Assembly: GCA_012510745.1 (NCBI GenBank)
Contig: JAAZHK010000026.1
Coordinates: 1 to 7,368, forward strand
DNA from: Mycoplasmatota bacterium
Lineage (GTDB): Bacteria > Bacillota_I > Bacilli_A > RF39 > UBA660
Length of the DNA: 7,368 nt
Reading direction: 5' to 3'
The notes under the pieces were generated by a model that searched no databases, was not told the origin of the DNA, and saw only the letters and a list, made by a program, of their open reading frames with translations. Below are positions 1-6,236 of this stretch, in pieces (the stretch's first letter is position 1; each line of letters begins with the position of its first letter). Both the position numbers and the translations under genes were made by a program.

Positions 1-157
1 AAACATTACCTGGTTTGTAATACTTATATTTAAGATATTCTTTTACCATAGTTAATAAATCCAAATCATTAGTTTTATCTTTTTGACTCAAAATATTAAT
101 TGGTTTTTCAACAACTATTAAATGATTGTCTTCATATAAGATTTTAAAATTAATCAT
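1..157 (-). CDS. RluA-family pseudouridine synthase, N-terminal part (runs off window)
   Basis: The first 52 codons of a gene that continues past the left edge. The protein opens with MINFKILYEDNHLIVVEKP and goes on to a segment ending YYKPGNV. The block 'ILYEDNHLIVVEKP' is the characteristic first strand-turn-strand of the RluA/RluD/TruC catalytic domain, which converts uridine to pseudouridine in rRNA or tRNA. The domain starts almost at residue 1, so there is no N-terminal S4 RNA-binding domain. That matches the short S4-less members common in Bacillota. The catalytic HRLD motif would lie just outside the window and cannot be checked. The start is supported by the ribosome binding site AAGGTGA about 4 bases upstream of the ATG and a TATAAT at 181-186. 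The rRNA or tRNA target cannot be told from this fragment. Confidence 0.85.
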   Translation of the reverse strand, partial: MINFKILYEDNHLIVVEKPINILSQKDKTNDLDLLTMVKEYLKYKYYKPGNV

Positions 158-161
158 TATT

Positions 162-168
162 TCACCTT
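162..168 (-). promoter_or_regulatory. Ribosome binding site of the RluA-type gene
   Basis: Read on the minus strand this is AAGGTGA, five bases before the ATG at 157-155, and it fixes that ATG as the start. Confidence 0.7.
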
Positions 169-180
169 ATTCTAAAATTT

Positions 181-186
181 ATTATA
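181..186 (-). promoter_or_regulatory. Probable -10 element for the RluA-type gene
   Basis: Minus-strand TATAAT, a full match to the sigma-A -10 consensus. It would place the transcript start near 174, about 17 bases before the ATG. The sequence 17 bases further upstream (TTTAGT) is only a weak -35 match, so this is a moderate prediction in AT-rich DNA. Confidence 0.4.
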
Positions 187-238
187 ACAAATTTCTTTTT
201 AAAACTAAAGAAATTATCATATATATTTAATAAATTAC

Positions 239-250
239 TATAATTATAAT
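239..250 (+). promoter_or_regulatory. Tandem -10-like hexamers before the polysaccharide deacetylase gene
   Basis: Two TATAAT hexamers stand directly one after the other (239-244 and 245-250). Use of the first would start transcription near 250 and leave a very short leader that still contains the purine-rich AGAAAGAG at 251-258 before the ATG at 266. I see no convincing -35 element at the right distance. Use of the second hexamer would cut into the ribosome binding site, so the first is more plausible. Confidence 0.35.
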
Positions 251-265
251 AGAAAGAGTTATGAG

Positions 266-901
266 ATGAATAATAAAAATATATATTTAACTTTTGATGA
301 TGGTCCTAGCATTTATACTAATGAACTATTAGATATTCTTAAAAAATATAATGTAAAGGCCACCTTTTTTATTAATGGTTATAATCTAGATACTGAAAAA
401 GGACAAAAAACTTTGCAAAGAATTTTAGATGAGGGACATACAATAGGTCTTCACACAAATTCACACGATTATAGCTATATTTACGCTAGTGTTGATAATT
501 TTCTTAATGACCTAAAGCTTTTAGAAAAAAAGGTTATAGATTTAACCGGAATTAAACCAGAAATTTTTAGATTTCCTGGAGGAAGTTCTAATACAATAAG
601 TAAAAATTATAAAATAGGGGTTATGACAGAGTTAGTTGAAATAATAAATAGTTTAGGATTTTTTTATTTTGATTGGAACATAAATAGTTTAGATATTTAT
701 TTTAATGATGTTACAATTATCGCTAAATATGTTATTTCAAAGCTAGGTAAATTTGAAGATAATATTATTTTACAACACGACACTAAACCAGAAAGTATTA
801 AAGCAGTCCCTTTAATTATTGAACATGCTCTTAACCATGATTTTACTTTTAAAACTTTAAATTCTCAATCACCATCTATTCATCATAATATTTACAATTA
901 A
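266..901 (+). CDS. Polysaccharide deacetylase (NodB domain), no signal peptide
   Basis: A 211-residue carbohydrate esterase family 4 type enzyme, expected to remove N-acetyl groups from a GlcNAc- or MurNAc-containing polymer such as peptidoglycan. All five NodB motifs are visible. Motif 1 is TFDDGP (residues 9-14; Asp11 general base, Asp12 metal ligand). Motif 2 is HTNSH (63-67; two metal His). Motif 3 is RFPGG (103-107). Motif 4 is around DWN (137-139), and motif 5 is LQHD (170-173; catalytic His172). The protein is essentially only the NodB domain. No in-frame ATG, GTG or TTG lies upstream before the stop at 206-208, so a signal peptide or membrane anchor has not been missed. The start has AGAAAGAG about 7 bases upstream. 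An out-of-frame ATG at 261 is rejected. The gene stands alone, and its stop codon lies inside the hairpin shared with the converging rnjB. The family is certain; substrate and location are not. Confidence 0.9.
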   Translation: MNNKNIYLTFDDGPSIYTNELLDILKKYNVKATFFINGYNLDTEKGQKTLQRILDEGHTIGLHTNSHDYSYIYASVDNFLNDLKLLEKKVIDLTGIKPEIFRFPGGSSNTISKNYKIGVMTELVEIINSLGFFYFDWNINSLDIYFNDVTIIAKYVISKLGKFEDNIILQHDTKPESIKAVPLIIEHALNHDFTFKTLNSQSPSIHHNIYN

Positions 902-929
902 AAAGATTTCAATCTCTTGAAATCTTTTT
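900..929. terminator. Bidirectional hairpin terminator between deacetylase gene and rnjB
   Basis: A perfect 13-bp stem (AAAAAGATTTCAA, 900-912, with 917-929) closes on a TCTC loop. Each arm ends in five T residues on its own strand, so it can work as a Rho-independent terminator in both directions. The TAA of the deacetylase gene (899-901) and the TAA of rnjB (930-928 on the minus strand) both overlap the arms. Confidence 0.8.
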
Positions 930-2580
930 ATATTTCATTAATAACTGTAATAATTACTGGACGGCATTCGGTCTCTTTATAAAAATATTTTCCAAGCTTT
1001 TCTCTTATTTCATTGCGAATTTTTGTATAATCGACTTTTTTAATATCACTTGAAATTAATTCGGTAATAATATCTAAACATATCTTTTTACCTTTTTCCA
1101 ATAATTCAGCATTATCTTTTACAAAAACAAAACCTCTAGTAATTAATTCAGGTCCAATTAATATTTTTTTAGATTCATAACTTAAAGTTGTTGTAACGAC
1201 CACAATACCACTTTCACCAAGCATTTGGCGATCTTTTATTACAAGTCCACCAATATCTCCTTGACTTTTACCGTCTATTAAAATATCATCAATTTCAATT
1301 GTTTCTTTATCATCTGTTAATACACCATCTATAAATGTGGCTACTTCACCATTTAATTTTAAAATAATGTTATTTTTTGGAATACCAACTTGTTCAGCTA
1401 ACTGAGCATTCATATATTGGTGACGATATTCTCCTCTTACTGGAAAATAATATTTAGGATTCATTAAATTAATCATTAGCATCAAATCTTCGCTAGAAGC
1501 ATGATGTAATAAAGTAGTTTTATGAGAAAGACTCTCAACATGAACACCTTGTTTAGCTATTTCATCCATAATTGAAGCTCTAATCTTTTCACTACCTTCG
1601 TATGAAGGTTCACTAATAAAAACCATATCGTTTTCTTTTAATTTTATATAGCGATCATATCCTTTAATAATTCTTTCAATATTTGCAAAAGGTTTTTCTT
1701 TTTCATCGGATACAAAAATTATTACATCCCTATCATTTAAATTACTTAAATCACCAATTTGATTTTTATCAAAATTAAGATATTTCATATCAATAGCTTT
1801 ATTAATCGTCTCTTGAAATAACTTGCCCATGATAACAACTTTTCTTTTAGTTTTAGCTATTTCATCAAATAATTCTTGAATTCGATATATATGAGCTTCA
1901 AATATAGTTATAATTATACGATCTTTATATTTTTTTAATATATTATTAATATATTTATTCGCTCTATTATGAGGACTCGTATGTCCTTCGTTACCAGCAT
2001 AAATAGATTCTGTTAAAAGGCATAGAACTCCCTGTTTTCCAACGTAGGCTAATTTACCAATATCCATTTTATAATTAATAGGAGCTGCTGCATCAAAAAC
2101 AAAATCGCCTGTATAAACTATAGCTCCATCTTTTGTATATAAAACATATGCTACAGCATCAGGAATAGAATGCGAAACACTAATAGGAAATATCGTTAAA
2201 TCATCAAAGTTTATTTTTGCATGAGGTCTAATTTCTTTTAAATTATGTGCTTCTACATTAGCCTCTTTTAAATCACGTTTAACAAATTCCATAGTAAATT
2301 TAGTTGCATAAACATTTATATCTGGTATTGCAGTTAATATATCTGCAATAGCGCCCATATTACTATCATGACCATGGGTTAAAAAAATACCCTTTACTCT
2401 TTCTTTATTAGAAATAATATAATCAAAATTAGGAATAACATAATCAATTCCTAATAAATTATCATTACCATATTTTAGCCCAGCATCAAAAACAAATATA
2501 GCATTATCAACATCTACAACATACATATTTTTGCCATTTTCATTTAATCCACCAAGACTAAATATTTTAATTTTACTCAT
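928..2580 (-). CDS. rnjB: RNase J2-like ribonuclease J paralogue with altered active site
   Basis: A 550-residue protein of the RNase J family (usual length about 555): metallo-beta-lactamase domain, inserted beta-CASP domain (about 200-350), and C-terminal domain. RNase J1 is a 5'-3' exo- and endoribonuclease in mRNA decay; J2 is its largely inactive partner. By the B. subtilis J1 residue scheme (from memory), His69 and His71 of THGH are kept, but the next two ligands (Asp78, His79) are Ser73 and Asn74, giving HGHDSN instead of HGHEDH. His137 (SHSIPDAV) and Asp159 (TGDFVFD) are kept. The final metal His of PVHGEYR is Arg382 (PVRGEYR). The TGSQGEP beta-CASP motif reads VSDEKEKP. His360 of the SGH motif remains. 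This pattern fits RNase J2 better than an active J1; the symbol follows from that inference. AGAAAGG, seven bases before the ATG, overlaps the rnc stop, so the two genes form an operon. Family sure, J2 assignment likely. Confidence 0.85.
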   Translation of the reverse strand: MSKIKIFSLGGLNENGKNMYVVDVDNAIFVFDAGLKYGNDNLLGIDYVIPNFDYIISNKERVKGIFLTHGHDSNMGAIADILTAIPDINVYATKFTMEFVKRDLKEANVEAHNLKEIRPHAKINFDDLTIFPISVSHSIPDAVAYVLYTKDGAIVYTGDFVFDAAAPINYKMDIGKLAYVGKQGVLCLLTESIYAGNEGHTSPHNRANKYINNILKKYKDRIIITIFEAHIYRIQELFDEIAKTKRKVVIMGKLFQETINKAIDMKYLNFDKNQIGDLSNLNDRDVIIFVSDEKEKPFANIERIIKGYDRYIKLKENDMVFISEPSYEGSEKIRASIMDEIAKQGVHVESLSHKTTLLHHASSEDLMLMINLMNPKYYFPVRGEYRHQYMNAQLAEQVGIPKNNIILKLNGEVATFIDGVLTDDKETIEIDDILIDGKSQGDIGGLVIKDRQMLGESGIVVVTTTLSYESKKILIGPELITRGFVFVKDNAELLEKGKKICLDIITELISSDIKKVDYTKIRNEIREKLGKYFYKETECRPVIITVINEI

Positions 2581-2587
2581 TTTTTTT

Positions 2588-2594
2588 CCTTTCT
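2588..2594 (-). promoter_or_regulatory. Ribosome binding site of rnjB, overlapping the rnc stop codon
   Basis: Minus-strand AGAAAGG, sharing bases with the TAG stop of rnc (2595-2593) and followed by seven A residues and the ATG of rnjB. The arrangement supports cotranscription and possible translational coupling. Confidence 0.75.
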
Positions 2595-3264
2595 ATTTTT
2601 TTCTAGCTAAAAGTTCTAAAGCTGATTTAGCAGCTTCTTTTTCAGCCTCTTTTTTACTATTAGCTACACCTTTACCATAACTAATACCATCAATTTTTAC
2701 TTCAACAGTAAAAAGTTTATCATGAGGAGGACCTGATTCTTCAATTAAATTATAAATAACAGATTTTTTAATGGTTTGAACTGCTTCTTGTAAAATAGAT
2801 TTATAATCACTAAAAAAATTAATATTAGGGTCTTCAATATAAGGTACGATTATATCTAAAATAATATTTTTGGCTTTTTCAAAACCTAAATCTATATATA
2901 TTGCACCTAAAAATGATTCAAATGTATCTGCAACAATAGTCTTTTTATAAAGACCGCCACTTACTAATTCACCATGTCCTACTTTTATATATTCATTTAA
3001 TCCTAGATCCAAAGCATATCTATATAAAGCATTTTCACAAACATAACTTGATCTTAATTTAGTCATTTTACCTTCATTAAAATCTAATGAAGAATATAAA
3101 AAATCAGATAAAACTAGTTCTAAAACTGCATCACCTAAAAACTCTAATCTCTCATAATCAGTTTTCTTTTTATGCTCATTAGCATAAGATGAATGAGAAA
3201 AAGCTATTTCATATAATTCTCTATTATTAGGATTAATATTTAATTTTTGAAATAATTTGTCCAT
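2593..3264 (-). CDS. rnc: Ribonuclease III
   Basis: A 223-residue, full-length RNase III, the Mg2+-dependent endonuclease that cuts double-stranded RNA in rRNA precursors and structured mRNAs. The RNase III signature ERLEFLGDAVL occupies residues 38-48, with Glu41 and Asp45 as metal ligands. The second pair, Asp113 and Glu116, sits in VADTFESFLGAIY. From about residue 155 a double-stranded-RNA-binding domain follows, from DYKSILQEAVQ to the basic C-terminal helix (NSKKEAEKEAAKSALELL). All catalytic acids are present, so it should be active. The ATG has the site AAGGTGAA three bases upstream and an extended -10 promoter behind it. In many Bacilli rnc lies beside smc and ftsY; here it is followed after 12 bases by an RNase J2-like gene, a two-ribonuclease operon. 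Confidence 0.97.
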   Translation of the reverse strand: MDKLFQKLNINPNNRELYEIAFSHSSYANEHKKKTDYERLEFLGDAVLELVLSDFLYSSLDFNEGKMTKLRSSYVCENALYRYALDLGLNEYIKVGHGELVSGGLYKKTIVADTFESFLGAIYIDLGFEKAKNIILDIIVPYIEDPNINFFSDYKSILQEAVQTIKKSVIYNLIEESGPPHDKLFTVEVKIDGISYGKGVANSKKEAEKEAAKSALELLARKK

Positions 3265-3267
3265 AAA

Positions 3268-3275
3268 TTCACCTT
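3268..3275 (-). promoter_or_regulatory. Ribosome binding site of rnc
   Basis: Minus-strand AAGGTGAA, three bases before the ATG at 3264; it matches the extended anti-Shine-Dalgarno complement and fixes the start. Confidence 0.7.
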
Positions 3276-3279
3276 CTAC

Positions 3280-3308
3280 ATTATAGCATATTGTTAGTCA
3301 AAATACAA
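3280..3308 (-). promoter_or_regulatory. Promoter of the rnc-rnjB operon (extended -10)
   Basis: The minus strand carries TGCTATAAT, an extended -10 (TATAAT at 3285-3280). A weak -35 (TTGTAT, 3308-3303) lies 17 bases upstream. A better -35 match, TTGACT at 3301-3296, is only 10 bases from the -10 and so is not its partner. The transcript would start near 3273, inside the ribosome binding site region, giving a very short leader. Confidence 0.5.
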
Positions 3309-3337
3309 AAAATATGTACTTTTGTTTAAAACAGTAG

Positions 3338-3343
3338 TAAAAT
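3338..3343 (+). promoter_or_regulatory. Possible -10 of the yidD-lipoprotein operon
   Basis: TAAAAT, five of six matches to TATAAT, about 19 bases before the yidD ATG. No clear -35 is visible at 16-18 bases upstream. A promoter is expected in this 97-base divergent gap, but its exact position is uncertain. Confidence 0.3.
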
Positions 3344-3351
3344 AGAACTTT

Positions 3352-3357
3352 GGTGAT
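3352..3357 (+). promoter_or_regulatory. Ribosome binding site that decides the yidD start
   Basis: GGTGAT, complementary to the extreme 3' end of 16S rRNA, four bases before the ATG at 3362. The in-frame TTG (3350) and GTG (3353) overlap this site and are therefore unlikely starts. Confidence 0.65.
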
Positions 3358-3361
3358 TAAA

Positions 3362-3589
3362 ATGAAAAATTTTATTTTAAAACTAATTAAATTATATCAA
3401 TCTACCCCAGGAGAGTTTCATAATTATTGTCGTTTTACACCTACTTGTTCACAATATGCTTATGACGCTATAAATCAATATGGACTTATTAGAGGAATAA
3501 AACTAAGTATAAAAAGGATTAGTAAATGTCATCCATTAGGAAAGTTTGGTTATGATCCTGTACCTAATAAATTAAGGAGTGAAAAATAA
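3362..3589 (+). CDS. yidD: YidD, membrane protein insertion efficiency factor
   Basis: A 75-residue member of the YidD family (DUF37/haemolytic domain), small inner-face membrane-associated proteins that help YidC/Sec insert membrane proteins. The family core is clear: YCRFTPTCSQYAYDAI with its paired cysteines, then GLIRGIKLSIKRISKCHPLGKFGYDPVP. In the usual sequence this reads CRFxPSCSxYxxxAI and CHPxxxxGYDPVP. The N-terminal stretch MKNFILKLIKLYQ is an amphipathic or short hydrophobic helix. The ATG is chosen over the upstream TTG at 3350 and GTG at 3353 because those overlap the GGTGAT ribosome binding site. The last base of its TAA is the first base of the next gene's ATG, so the two are translationally coupled. 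The common rpmH-rnpA-yidC neighbourhood is absent. Confidence 0.93.
   Translation: MKNFILKLIKLYQSTPGEFHNYCRFTPTCSQYAYDAINQYGLIRGIKLSIKRISKCHPLGKFGYDPVPNKLRSEK
3573..3580 (+). promoter_or_regulatory. Ribosome binding site of the lipoprotein gene, inside yidD
   Basis: AAGGAGTG lies in the last codons of yidD, eight bases before the ATG at 3589. It is a strong site, so the lipoprotein can be started independently as well as by coupling through the TAATG overlap. Confidence 0.7.
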
Positions 3590-4455
3590 TGAAAAGACAT
3601 ATATATAAATTAATATTAATAACCTTTGTTTTTATTTTAACTGGTTGTTTTAGATGGGATAATATGGATAATATTGAAATTGTAACAACTATTTATCCTG
3701 TTGAATATATAACCAAAACTTTATATGGAAAGCATTCTTTAGTAGTTTCTATGTATCCTGATGATATTAATATTGATAAACATCTTTTTACTGAAAAACA
3801 AATAAACGACTTTAGTAAAAAAGATTTACTTATTTATCTAGGTTTAAGTAACGATAGTGATACAACTATTAAATTATTAAACAAAAACAAAAAAATAAAA
3901 ATTATTGATGCTACCCATGGAATGGAAAAGATTTATGGAAATGAAGAGTTATGGTTAAATCCTTCTAATTTTTTAATGGTTGCAAAGAATATAAAAGCCG
4001 GGTTAGAAGAATATATAACAACTAATTATTTAATAGATGAAATAAATGAAAATTATGATAAATTAAAAATTTGTTTATCAGAACTAGATGCTCATTTAAA
4101 AATTACGGCTGAAAAAGCGAATTATAAAACAATTATTGTTAATAACAATTCGTTAAAATTCTTATCTAAATATGGCCTTGAAATTATCTCAATTGAAGAA
4201 AATAATCAATTAACTGAAAAAACTGTTTTAGATGTAATTGAAATGATAAATAACAATAATATTAAATATATTTATATGTTGCAATTTGATGAAGAAAGTG
4301 AAACCATAAAACACATTAAAGAAAAAACTAACGTTAATATTCTTACTATTAAAAGATTAAGTAGTATTACTGATGAAGAACGTAATAACAAAAAAGATTA
4401 TTTAACAATAATGAATGAAAATATTGATGCAATAAAATTAGAATTATATAAATAA
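3589..4455 (+). CDS. Lipoprotein resembling zinc/manganese ABC transporter binding proteins, metal ligands mostly missing
   Basis: A 288-residue lipoprotein. Residues 1-20 form a signal peptide (positive MKRHIYK, hydrophobic stretch, lipobox LTGC with Cys20), so it should be lipid-anchored on the outer face of the membrane. The remainder resembles the TroA/ZnuA cluster A-I fold: IEIVTTIYPVEYITKTLYG (30-47) is the usual first strand and helix, ELWLNPSNFLMVAKNI (120-135) matches the DPHxWLDPxNAxxxAxNI region, and NNNSLKFLSKYGLE (185-198) matches HDAFxYFxxxYGLE. The metal ligands do not follow. By hand alignment only His65 could be the first His; the second is Glu or Leu near 120, the third is Asn185, and the Glu/Asp positions read Gln and Lys. 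It may bind a different ligand or serve as a surface protein. No permease or ATPase gene is nearby. It is coupled to yidD by a one-base overlap. Lipoprotein sure, fold likely, substrate unknown. Confidence 0.75.
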   Translation: MKRHIYKLILITFVFILTGCFRWDNMDNIEIVTTIYPVEYITKTLYGKHSLVVSMYPDDINIDKHLFTEKQINDFSKKDLLIYLGLSNDSDTTIKLLNKNKKIKIIDATHGMEKIYGNEELWLNPSNFLMVAKNIKAGLEEYITTNYLIDEINENYDKLKICLSELDAHLKITAEKANYKTIIVNNNSLKFLSKYGLEIISIEENNQLTEKTVLDVIEMINNNNIKYIYMLQFDEESETIKHIKEKTNVNILTIKRLSSITDEERNNKKDYLTIMNENIDAIKLELYK

Positions 4456-4480
4456 AGATAAAATATTAATAATATATACG

Positions 4481-4512
4481 GAAAGTTAACTCTAAATTGA
4501 CTTTTCTTTTCT
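4481..4512 (+). terminator. Weak hairpin terminator after the lipoprotein gene
   Basis: GAAAGTTAA (4481-4489) can pair with 4497-4505 over a seven-base loop, nine pairs including two G-U. It is followed by a pyrimidine tract of mostly T (CTTTTCTTTT). The position, 25 bases after the stop, fits a Rho-independent terminator. The stem is AT-rich and its right arm also carries the -35 element of the next promoter, so the call is tentative. Confidence 0.4.
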
Positions 4513-4525
4513 TTTGTGGTAGAAT
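4497..4525 (+). promoter_or_regulatory. Sigma-A promoter of the kinase-like/unknown gene pair
   Basis: TTGACT (4497-4502), exactly 17 bases, then TAGAAT (4520-4525), preceded by TG at -15/-14 (TGGTAGAAT). Five of six matches in each hexamer plus an extended -10 make it the best promoter in the window after that of the tRNAs. Transcription should start near 4532, giving a leader of about 18 bases. Confidence 0.75.
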
Positions 4526-4537
4526 AACACATCAGAA

Positions 4538-4545
4538 AAGGGGGA
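4538..4545 (+). promoter_or_regulatory. Ribosome binding site of the kinase-like gene
   Basis: AAGGGGGA, four bases before the ATG at 4550, a strong purine-rich site that supports this start. Confidence 0.65.
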
Positions 4546-4549
4546 TTAT

Positions 4550-5578
4550 ATGTTATTAAATGAAGCCGTTATTCCTCATTATAAATGTACTAGTATTCCT
4601 TTCAAAAAATTAAAGGATATGGTTAAAATTAATCAAAAATATTTAAAAGAAAAAGATACGTGGTATAAAATAAATGGGAAATTAAAATACTTTAAAGTGC
4701 GAAATGATTACCGATTGTTTACAGAACAGTTTTTTAGTATATTTGGAAGAAAAATTATAGGTCTTGATACCATTAATTATGATTTAGCCACTTTAAAAGT
4801 CATAGATGTTGATAAGGCCGTAACAAAGAATGGATTATTATCTGATAACTTCCAGAAACCAGATTATCACTATTATTTAGTGAGTGAGTTATATAACAAT
4901 GAATTATCTGATTTGGTGTGTTATTCTGAGTATTCTTTAGTTAATTTATTAAAATTTTTTAAAGAAACTGTAGCTAATGAAGATTATGAAAAAATAAAAG
5001 ATTTCTTAATAAAACTATTTATAAGCGATGCCTTTACTCTAGAAGCAGATCGAAATCATCACAATATAGGTTTTAAAATACAAAAGTTTGACAATATCCC
5101 TTATTCTCAAAGATTAAGACCTTATTTAATTAAAGACTATCCTTTTGCTTCTCATTTAATTGTTAAAGAAGATGATTTTTTAAAAATTAAAGGGTTAACC
5201 CCTACACCTGTTTACGATAATGAAAAAATATTAGGAATTGATCATAAAAACGTTTGTGCTCACAAACCTGGAATGATTTGGCGGCCTATATTTCCTTATA
5301 AGCCTGAGTTGCTTTTTAAGAATCAGACACAGGCTTCGAAAATTAGTAATCAAGAATATGATGGATTAGATCCTAATTTAGCTGAGTTATATTATAATTT
5401 TACTAAAGAAAGTAAACCTTTAATGGAAAGATTAGCATATGACAACGAATATCGCAAAGTCTTAGAAAACTATTTAAAGAAAAATAACCAACTTTGTTTA
5501 TTACCTAAAACAATAGATTATGTAAATAAAACCTTAGAAGATCGTAGAAAAGTCTTTCAAAAAGTATTAAAGTATTAA
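4550..5578 (+). CDS. HipA-like kinase-fold protein, function unknown
   Basis: A 342-residue protein with no signal peptide or membrane segment, so cytoplasmic. Its pattern fits the HipA/phosphatidylinositol-kinase-like fold. KINGKLKYFK (40-49) looks like the nucleotide-binding strand with Lys49. RLFTEQFFSIFGRKIIGL (55-72) looks like the helix carrying a conserved Glu (Glu59), as in the 'EvxaSxlxrxlGi' block of HipA-like proteins. EADRNHHNIGF (165-175) matches the catalytic loop D-R-x-x-x-N (Asp167, Asn172). PVYDNEKIL (220-228) matches the metal-binding 'PxxDN' segment (Asp223). HipA-family enzymes phosphorylate targets such as glutamyl-tRNA synthetase, and many act as toxins. Here there is no HTH (HipB-like) gene upstream; the partner gene is downstream, ten bases after the stop. 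The unit has its own promoter and terminator. The fold is inferred from motifs only; whether it is active, and on what, is unknown. Confidence 0.6.
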   Translation: MLLNEAVIPHYKCTSIPFKKLKDMVKINQKYLKEKDTWYKINGKLKYFKVRNDYRLFTEQFFSIFGRKIIGLDTINYDLATLKVIDVDKAVTKNGLLSDNFQKPDYHYYLVSELYNNELSDLVCYSEYSLVNLLKFFKETVANEDYEKIKDFLIKLFISDAFTLEADRNHHNIGFKIQKFDNIPYSQRLRPYLIKDYPFASHLIVKEDDFLKIKGLTPTPVYDNEKILGIDHKNVCAHKPGMIWRPIFPYKPELLFKNQTQASKISNQEYDGLDPNLAELYYNFTKESKPLMERLAYDNEYRKVLENYLKKNNQLCLLPKTIDYVNKTLEDRRKVFQKVLKY

Positions 5579-5580
5579 AA

Positions 5581-5587
5581 AGAAAGG
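5581..5587 (+). promoter_or_regulatory. Ribosome binding site that favours a TTG start at 5598
   Basis: AGAAAGG is one base before an ATG at 5589, too close to start there, but ten bases before the in-frame TTG at 5598, which is a workable distance. Confidence 0.55.
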
Positions 5588-5597
5588 AATGAGAATA

Positions 5598-6236
5598 TTG
5601 ACGATTATTGAAAAATATAAAAAAATACTAAAAGATCTGAAAGGACTTGCTAAAAATATGAATAGATATAATTCTAAAACAGAAAGCAATTACAGAAGAA
5701 AAGCCTCTATTTCTGTATTACCTGAATTAGCTTTTGAAAGTATTATAGACAAATGTAATAAAAAAAGAATTAACCTTTTTCAAGAAGCTCTTAATTGTGA
5801 TAACGCTGATGTTAAAAAAATGAAAAAACAAGAACGCATTAATAGTTATTATATTGATATAATGATGTTAGCTGTTATTAATAGTTATTATGGTATCTTT
5901 CTACCAAATAGGAAAATTGATTTAATTAAAACAGCTATTGAAAACAAATATGCATTTGATGTTCCGTTGGGTTTTAATTTTAATGATTTGTACGATAATG
6001 ATAAAACTTTAGAAATTTTTAAAAAAGAATTATGTAAAAAAGAAATAAATAATAATTTTTACTTCATTGATGCTTATACTATTGGATTAATAATAACTAA
6101 ACGCCTTTTAAAGAATCAACCTAAAAGTAATAGTTATGAAATTGTTGAAAAAATGACTCAACATTTTTTAGAAGCTAATACTCTTTATGAAATAACTAAG
6201 ACAAAACTTATAAATAAAGAAAAAATAATAAAATAG
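5598..6236 (+). CDS. Uncharacterised basic helical protein paired with the kinase-like gene
   Basis: I do not recognise this family. With the TTG start it is 212 residues; an ATG three codons upstream (5589) would give 215 but sits directly against the AGAAAGG site. It has no signal peptide, clear transmembrane segment or cysteine/histidine metal cluster. The N-terminal 45 residues are basic (IEKYKKILKDLKGLAKNMN, then NYRRKAS). The centre looks alpha-helical, with YIDIMMLAVINSYYGIFLP as its most hydrophobic part, and the C-terminus is again Lys-rich. No helix-turn-helix is evident, so there is no support for calling it a HipB-type antitoxin. It follows the HipA-like gene after about 19 bases in the same operon, so a shared role (partner, substrate or regulator) is likely but not shown. 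The TAG stop lies in the left arm of the terminator hairpin. Confidence 0.7.
   Translation: MTIIEKYKKILKDLKGLAKNMNRYNSKTESNYRRKASISVLPELAFESIIDKCNKKRINLFQEALNCDNADVKKMKKQERINSYYIDIMMLAVINSYYGIFLPNRKIDLIKTAIENKYAFDVPLGFNFNDLYDNDKTLEIFKKELCKKEINNNFYFIDAYTIGLIITKRLLKNQPKSNSYEIVEKMTQHFLEANTLYEITKTKLINKEKIIK

Noticed and set aside
2356..2380. Sequencing error or frameshift as the cause of the HGHDSN motif in RNase J
   Set aside because: The frame is open and well conserved on both sides, and an independent ligand (His to Arg382) is also changed, so the degeneracy looks real.
3296..3301. TTGACT on the minus strand as the -35 of the rnc promoter
   Set aside because: Only 10 bases separate it from the TATAAT at 3285-3280, too short for a sigma-A promoter.
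4550..6236. Calling the gene pair a hipBA toxin-antitoxin system
   Set aside because: No helix-turn-helix protein is visible, the gene order is reversed, and the second protein is much longer than HipB.
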